From PCC-6802 sp943367755 (GTDB lineage Bacteria; Cyanobacteriota; Cyanobacteriia; Pseudanabaenales; Pseudanabaenaceae): a stretch of DNA of 64,000 bases. The translations under genes and the position numbers were made by a program. How positions within the stretch are numbered: the first letter of the stretch is position 1; every line of letters starts with the position of its first letter. The notes beneath the pieces are model-generated. The model saw nothing but the letters and a program-made list of their open reading frames with translations, searched no databases and had not been told where the DNA came from. This document shows positions 9,101-18,100 of this stretch, piece by piece. The stretch lies in the NCBI GenBank assembly GCA_943367755.1, contig CALRKB020000007.1:62001-126000 (forward strand), read 5' to 3'.

Positions 9101-12100
9101 GCAGCAAATCCTTCAGAGCTTAGGAGAACTCTACGTGCATGGAGTACGAGTCGATTGGTCGAGTTTTGACAGAGATTATTCCCGCCGCCGCGTGCAACTG
9201 CCGACCTATCCATTCCAGCGTAAGAGTTATTGGATTCAAACACAAGAAAAACCTCAAGATTCGATACCAGAAGACATGGGGAATGACATGACATTGCGTG
9301 AACACATCGGTGCATCGCCAAAGAGCGCTGTACTCGAAACGAATGCGACCGATCGACCTAAGCGATCGGAAACCATTCTGGAAAAGTTACATTCTCTGAT
9401 GGCGAATCTTCTGAAAGCAGATCCCGAGGATATCGATTTTCATACGCCTTTCCTAGAAATCGGTGCTGATTCCCTGATGCTCGTCGATGCCGTTAGTTTT
9501 ATCGAAAGCACTTATGGTATCAAAATAACTATTGGGCAATTGTTTGAAGAATTGAGTACCCTCGATGCTTTGGCCTCCTATATCGATCACAATTTGCCTC
9601 CAGAAATGCTCCCATTAGATTCGCATTCGGTCGAATCCGAACCCAACGTAGAAACCCATCAGCCCCTTAAACAGCCTGTTCGAGTAGCCGCACCAGTTGG
9701 ACTTATCGAATCTATTCAGCGCGAAATGACTGCTACTCCTACAGCTTTAGCCGAGCAGGTGAAGCTTGCAATCCCCAATGGGAAGAGCGGATCAACATTC
9801 CCAGACGCTGCGATCTCGGAGACATCGCTTGAAAGGATCGTGATGCAGCAGCTTCAGGTAATGTCTCAACTCATGACCGAACAATTAGATGTCTTACGCG
9901 GCAAAAGGTCATCTAATGAGAAATCCCCGGTATCGCACAATGGAAATTCAGGGCGGTTGTGGGAGGAGCAAAACGGACAATCTAACTCAACCCATGAGCC
10001 AACGTCCCCAGTGGTGCATTTACCCAGACAAGCACTGACGCAAGCGATCGCTAAACATTCCACTCCTACCGTTCCTAAAGTTACCCTACCCCTGGAGTCA
10101 GCGACAACCCAGAATTCAAATTCGCTTCAGACACAACACCTACAAGCTTTCATTTCTGGCTATACGCAGCGAACCAAAACGTCAAAGCTGCGAGCGCAAA
10201 CTTATCGATCCGTTCTAGCAGATAGTCGAGCGGTGGCAGGATTTCGTCCTTCGACCAAAGAGCTGGTCTATCCGATTGTGGGCGAACGGGCACAGGGTGC
10301 CAGAATTTGGGATGTCGATGGCAATGAATATATTGACCTCACGATGGGATTTGGGGTGCTGCTATTCGGCCATGCGGCACCATTCATTACGCAAGCTCTG
10401 GAGGAGCAAATTCAACGAGGTATCCAGATCGGTCCCCAGTCCGATCGCGCTGGAGAAGTGGCTGAGTTGATTTGCGAACTGACCGGGATGGAGCGAGTTG
10501 CCTTCTGTAATTCCGGGACGGAAGCGGTAATGACAGCCTTACGTCTGGCCCGCGCCGCTACGGGGCGCACCAAGATCGCGCTATTTGCTGGTTCTTATCA
10601 CGGTCATTCCGATGGGGTTTTGGCGAAGGCATTACCAGACCAATTGGGCGCTGCGGCGATCGCCCCCGGAGTTTCTCCCCACGCTATAGCCGATACGATC
10701 GTACTGGAGTACGGACAACCGCAATCCCTAGAGATTTTACAAGCTCATGCCCATGAATTAGCTGCCGTGTTGGTCGAACCCGTGCAGGCTCGCCGACCCG
10801 ATCTGCAACCGCGCGAGTTCTTACAGCAGTTGCGGCAATTCACAGCCTCTGCTGGTGTCGCTCTCATCTTTGATGAAGTACTGGTTGGTTTCCGCATCCA
10901 TCCCGGTGGAGCGCAGGCGTGGTTCGGCATTGAAGCCGATATCGCCACCTACGGTAAGATTATTGGCGGTGGGTTGCCCATTGGCGTAGTTGCGGGGAAA
11001 GCTACCTACCTGAATGGCATTGACGGCGGTTTGTGGCACTATGGAGATGCCTCTTACCCTGCTGCGGAGAAGACATTCTTTGCCGGCACGTTCAACAAAA
11101 ATCACTTGGGAATGAGCGTGGCGCGTGCTGCCCTCAGGTATATGAAGGAGAAGGGGGCGGCACTGCACCAAGAATTAAACCAGCGTACGGAGAGACTAGC
11201 GATCGCGCTGAATGACTTTTTTGAAAGCGAAGCAGTGCCGATCCGCATCGTGCATTTTGGTTCCCTATTCCGCTTTGATTTCTCTGGTAATTTCGATCTG
11301 CTGTTTTACCACCTGCTGTCCAGAGGTATCTATATCTGGGAAGGACGCAATTGCTTTCTGTCCACCGCCCATAGCGATCGCGATATCGACGATGTCATTC
11401 AGGCGGTTAAGGATAGTGTCAAAGCTCTGCAAATCGCTGGTTTAATTGCCAAGCGATCTGTTCGTGCGTCCAATTTGGATGAGTCTATCGCTGCTTCTAC
11501 CGCCGTGGGAGAGCAAGAGCTAAAACAGCTAGGGGCGACAAAATCTGCATCGTTACTGCCAGTAATTCCAAGGGATGGAACGCTACCCCTATCTTTAGCG
11601 CAACAGAGATTGTGGTTCCTCGACCAGTTAGATTCTAATAGTGCCTTCTACAATCTCCCCGCTGCTGTGAGGCTGCAAGGAAAACTGAACGTTCCCGTTC
11701 TAGAGCAGAGCTTGCAGGAAATTATCCATCGCCACGAATCATTACGTACGAACTTTGTCGTGAAAGACGGTCAACCCTTTCAGATTATCCATTCAGAGAT
11801 TGACTGGAAGTTAGATGTGGTGGATTTACAACATCTACCTGCCCATAAACGGGAAGACGAAGCGCAGCGTTCGGTTATTGCGGAGGCACAGCGTTCCTTC
11901 GATCTGGCAACCGATCCGTTGGTGCGGGCGACATTATGGGTGTTGTCTGGCAAGGACTTCATCTTACTGATGACTGTGCATCACATTATCTCTGATGGTT
12001 GGTCGATGGCTGTATTGGTGCAAGAAACGGCGGCGCTCTATACTGCTTTTTGTCAAGGGCAACCTTCTCCTCTATCCGAACTACCGATTCAGTACGTTGA

Positions 12101-15100
12101 CTTTGCCGTTTGGCAGCGCCAGTGGTTGCGAGATGACGTTTTGCAGTCTCAACTGACCTACTGGCGGCAGCAACTAGCAGGGGCTCCCACCGTACTGGAA
12201 TTGCCCAGCGATCGCCCTCGCCCTACAATGCAAACCGTGCGAGGAGCGCATCAACCCTTCCGCCTCTCTTTAGAACTGAGCGAGGCTTTGAGAAAGCTGA
12301 GTAGGAAAGAAGGTACCACCCTATTCATGACGCTGCTGGCAGCCTTTGATGTTTTGTTGTATCGCTATACCGGGCAGTCAGATTTTATCGTCGGTTCGCC
12401 GATCGCTAACCGCAATCGTCCTGAAACACAGGGATTAATTGGCTATTTTCTTAACATCCTGCTACTGCGTGCCGATCTGTCTGGCAATCCCAGTTTTCAG
12501 GAATTGTTGAAGCGCGGGCGTAAGGTAGCGTTGGGAGCCTACGCCCATCAAGACGTGCCGTTTGAGGAATTGATCGAAGTTCTGCAACCGATCCGAGATT
12601 TAAGTCACACACCGTTGTTCCAAGTGATGTTTATTCTTGACAATGCGAATCCCCTCTCCGAGCGACAACTTCCCGATCTAACCTGGATGGAAATGTCAGT
12701 TGAGAATTTCACCGCCAAGTTAGACCTGACCCTCACTCTAGAAAATAATCCCTCAGGATTGGTTGGTTCCTGGGAATACAACACAGACTTATTCGATGCC
12801 GCCACGATCGCGGGGATTGCAGAACATTTCCAAACCCTATTAGAAGGCATTGTATTGCACCCAGAGATGGCGATCGCTCAACTGCCGATGCTAACCGCGA
12901 CAGAGCAACAGCAGTTACTGGTGGAATGGAATAATACCCAAGCAGACTATCCCTTAGACCAATGCATCCATCACCTAATCGAGCAACAGGTGGAACGCAC
13001 TCCCGATGCCATTGCTGTCGTATTTGAAGATCGGCACCTCACCTACCAGGAATTGAACCAACGTGCGAATCAACTCGCCCATTACCTCAAAGAGCGCGGT
13101 GTAGGAACAGAGGTGCTGGTTGGCATTTGCCTCGATCGTTCCCTCAACCTCATTGTTGCTCTCCTGGCCATCCTCAAAGCAGGTGGCGCTTATATTCCCC
13201 TCGACCCCAACTATCCGCCAGAACGCCTGGAGTTAATGCTCTCCGACTCAAAGGCATCGGTACTGCTGACTACCTCAAATCTCCAGCCTCAGTCGAGCGA
13301 TCGCCAGATTCAACTCATTTATCTCGATACTCACTGGACGGAAATTGCTACACATAACGATAGCAACCCCAATAACCCAGTACAGCCCGAGCAGCTTGCC
13401 TATACGATCTACACCTCCGGCTCCACTGGTACTCCCAAAGGCGTGATGGTGACTCACTGCAGCCTGGTTAATGCCTACTGGGCTTGGGAGTCCGCCTATA
13501 AGTTGCGCACCCGCACCCGCAGTCATCTCCAGATGGCGAACTTCTCCTTCGATGTCTTTACGGGCGACCTGGTGCGGGCTTTGTGTTCTGGTAGCAAGCT
13601 CGTTCTCTGCCCCAGGGAATTCCTGCTCTCTCCCCCGCAACTCTATCAACTCATGCGAGAACAAGCAGTGGATTGCGCGGAGTTCGTTCCTGCTGTCATC
13701 CGCAACTTGGTGGAGTATTTGGAGAAAACCGCACAGCATCTCGACTTCATGCAGATACTAGTTGTCGGTTCCGATAGCTGGTACGTGCAGGAATATCTGT
13801 CCTTCCAACGCTTCTGTGGGCCGCAGACCCGTTTGATTAACTCCTACGGTGTCAGCGAAGCCACGATTGACAGTAGTTATTTTGAAATTACAGCGGCAAA
13901 CAACTTGCCCGCAGATGCACTGGTACCGATTGGCAAACCGTTTGACAATACGCAACTCTACGTACTCGACGCGCACATGCAAGCTGTCCCCGTGGGCGTG
14001 CCTGGCGAACTGCACGTAGGAGGGAGCGGACTGGCGCGAGGGTACTGCAACCGCCCGGAGTTGACACAGGAGAGGTTTGTTACCAATCCGTTCAGTTCTG
14101 ACCCGCAAGCGAAGTTGTATAAGACGGGAGACCTGGTGCGATTTCTGCCAGACGGCAATTTAGAGTTGCTGGGACGAATCGACAATCAGGTAAAACTGCG
14201 AGGATTCCGCATTGAGTTGGGTGAAATCGAGTCGTTATTGAGCCAGCACCCATCAGTGGCGCAGGCAGCAGCGATCGTGCGGGAGGATGTAGCGGGAGAT
14301 AAGCGCTTAGTTGCTTATCTGGTGGGTACGGAGTTGGAAGCGAGTGCCAACGACCTGCGTCAGTTCCTCAAGGAGAGGTTGCCGGAGTACATGGTACCGG
14401 CGGCGTTTGTCTTTCTAGATGCGCTGCCGCTCACGCCGAACGGTAAAGTCGATCGCCGCGCCTTACCTGCGCCAGACCTAGCTCAGCAATTAGAAAAGAG
14501 CTTTGTTGCACCCAGAACTCCAATCGAGCAGACACTGGCGGGAATTTGGGCGGAAGTTCTGGGTGTCGAACAAGTTGGAATTTACGATAGCTTTTTCGAA
14601 CTGGGAGGACACTCCTTACTGGCCACCCAACTCGTCTCGCGGGTGCGAGCGGCTTTCCAAGTGGAATTGCCCTTGCGGAAACTATTCGAAGCTACGACAG
14701 TTGCAACTCTAGCGGAATGTATTCAAGCATTACAGCACGATACCGATACACCGCAGCGATCGGCACCGCCATTGCGACCTATGCCTAGGGACGGACAATT
14801 GCCCTTATCCTTTGCACAACAGCGGCTCTGGTTTCTCGATCGCTTAGAACCGAACAGTCCTTTTTACAACATCTCTTCAGCTGTGCGACTGCAAGGCAAT
14901 CTGAACCTGACTGCCCTAGAACACAGCCTGAATGAAATCGTCCGCCGTCACGAAGCTTTACGCACCAGTTTTATCTCCCAAGACGGTCAAGCCATTCAGA
15001 TCGTTCGTCCAACGCTTGCCTGGAAATTGGCAGTGGTAGACTTGCAAGATTTATCAGAGCGCGAGCGATCGCTAGAAACTCAGCGACTGGCGATCGCGGA

Positions 15101-18100
15101 AGCGCAGCGACCCTTCGATCTAGAAAACGATCCGTTGGTTCGAGCCACGTTACTGGTTGTGGGAGAGACAGAGCGCGTATTGCTCCTGACAATGCACCAC
15201 ATCGTTTCTGATGGCTGGTCGATGGGAGTATTTGTGCGAGAGATCGTCACGCTTTACGCTGCTTTCCAACAGGGCAGACTTTCACCGCTACCCGAACTCT
15301 CGATCCAGTATGCCGACTTTGCTGTCTGGCAGCGGCAGTGGTTGCAAGGGGAAGTACTAGAGGCTCAAATTGATTACTGGCAACAGCAGCTTGCGAATAT
15401 TCCATCTGTATTAGAATTGCCTGCGGATCGTCCCAGACCTGCGGTGCAATCCTTTAGTGGCGCGCAACAAGTTTGTACGCTCCCAGTGGAACTTACGAAA
15501 GCGCTTGATGCGCTCGGTCGGCAAGAAGGTGCTACCTCCTTCATGGTGTTGCTAGCCGCATTCGATCTCCTGCTGTACCGCTACACGGAGCAGACGGATA
15601 TTTTGGTTGGTTCTCCCATTGCTAACCGCCACCACGGCGAACTTGAAGACGCGATCGGGTTCTTTGTAAATACGCTCGTCCTCCGCACCGATCTATCCGG
15701 CAATCCCAATTTCCGCGAACTACTGGGACGAGTAAAGGAGATGACCCTAGCAGCCTATGACCATCAAGACCTGCCATTTGAGTTGCTGGTAGAGGCTTTG
15801 CAGCCAGAACGCAATCTCAGCCATACTCCCTTGTTCCAAGTGGCGTTCGTGCTTCAGAACGCTCCGATGCCAAAAATAGAGCTATCCGAGCTGACCCTGA
15901 GTCCGTTCGCGGTCGATAACCGCACGTCCAAATTTGATTTAACGCTGACGATCGAGGAAGCAGAGGAAGGATACGTAGGATTGTGGGAATACAACACCGA
16001 CCTGTTCAATGCCGTCACGATCGCCCTCATGGCAGGGCACTACCAGACGCTATTGGAGAGCATCGTCGCTAAGCCAGAGCGGCCGATTTGCGAATTGCCC
16101 ATACTGTCCGCAGCCGAGCAACACCAGTTACTGAATTGGAACGACACCCAGACCGACTATCCCCGCGATCTGTGCATCCATCAAGCGTTCGAACAACAGG
16201 TGGAACTTACCCCTGATGCCATTGCTGTCGTATTCGCAGAAGGGCAACTTACTTACAGAGAATTAAATAGCCGCGCCAATCAACTGGCTCGCTACTTGCA
16301 AACCCTGGGAGTGAGAGAAGAGGCACTGGTGGGACTATGCGTGGAACGCTCCCTCGACCTGGTGGTGGGGATGCTAGGCATTCTCAAAGCAGGAGGAGCT
16401 TACGTACCGCTCGACCCCAACTATCCTCAGGAACGCTTGAATTATATGCTGTCTGACGCGCAGGTGTCAGTCCTGCTGACCCAACAGCAACTGGTGAGGG
16501 GACTGCCCGAATTGCAGGTGAAGGCTGTCTGCCTAGATTCGGATTGGCAAATCATCGCTGCTGAAAGCAAAGACAATCTTCCCTGCGAGGTAAAGCCCGA
16601 CAATTTGGCCTATGTCATCTATACCTCAGGCTCAACAGGCAAACCCAAGGGAGTTATGGTTCCCCATTGCGCCGTGAATCGACTGGTGTTGAATACTGAC
16701 TACGTGCAGTTAGGATCGGGCGATCGCATTGCCCAGGCATCGAATGCGTCGTTCGATGCAGCAACTTTTGAGATTTGGGGAGCGCTGCTGAATGGTGCGA
16801 GGTTGGTGGGCGTACCGCAGCACATCGTGCTTTCGTTGCAGGAATTCGCGGATTATATTCGGGAGCATGGCATCAACGTATTGTTCTTGACCACGGCTCT
16901 GTTCAATCAGATTGCCAGCTTTGTGCCGCAGGCATTTGGATCGCTGCGCTATTTGCTGTTTGGCGGCGAGGCGGTCGATCCGAGGTGGGTGAGAGAAGTA
17001 CTGCAAAACGGTTCTCCCCAGCACCTGTTGCACGTATACGGCCCCACAGAAAACACGACTTACTCTTCCTGGTTCCTGGTGCGGGAGGTAGACGAAACGG
17101 CGACGACGATTCCAATCGGAAGTCCGATTGCCAATACCCAGATCTACGTGTTGGATGGGAACATGCAACCAGTGCCTGTAGGAGTGCCTGGGGAGTTACA
17201 TGTGGGTGGAGATGGTCTGGCGAGAGGGTATCTGAATCGACCAGAGTTGACGCAGGAGAAATTCGTTCCCAATCCATTTAGCCCCGACCCGCAGTCGCGT
17301 TTATACAAAACGGGAGACCTCGTGCGTTACTTGCCCGATGGAAATATTGAGTACATCGGACGTATTGACAATCAGGTGAAGATTCGCGGCTTCCGCATCG
17401 AACTCGGTGAAATCGAAACCGCTTTGCTCAGTCATCCTGCTGTGTTGCAAGCCGTTGCGATCGCTCGCGAAGACGAACTCGGCAGGAAACGCCTTGTTTC
17501 CTATGTCGTTTGCGATATTCAGCAAGTAGTAACCAGTAGCGAACTGCGGCAATTCCTTAAGGAAAAGCTACCGGAGTACGTGCAGCCATCTGCGTGCGTC
17601 CTTGTAGAGAGCTTCCCTCTGACTCCAAATGGCAAGATCGATCGCCGCGCCCTACCTGTGCCCGACCTGACGCAGCAACTGGAAGACGAGTTTATCGCTC
17701 CCAGAACAGAGGTCGAACAAAAGCTAGCAGAAATTTGGACGGAAGTTCTGGGTGTCCCGCAAGTTGGCGTTCGCGACAACTTCTTTGCGCTTGGTGGTGA
17801 CTCCATTCTCAGTTTGCAGATTGTCGCGCGTGCAAATCAGGTAGGGATTCAGCTAACTCCGAAGCAATTGTTTGGCAATCAGACGATCGCAGAGTTAGCT
17901 GCAGTGGCAGGTACGGCGAAGCAGATTCAAACGGAGCAGGGATTGGTAATTGGAACTGTACCCCTGACGCCAATTCAGCAGTGGTTTTTCGAGCAGGAAC
18001 AATCCGAACCGCATCATTTCAACCAATCGGTGATGCTATCGGTGCCCGCAGATTTGAATCCCGATTGCTTGGAGCAGGCGCTACAGTATCTAGTTCGGCA

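Noticed and set aside
16775..17281. Open frame of about 168 codons in another frame inside the first synthetase, with antisense frames over the same stretch
   Set aside because: It lies wholly inside a well-supported A domain and recurs in the paralogous copy near 43014-43334, as expected for a by-product of conserved codons and GC bias.
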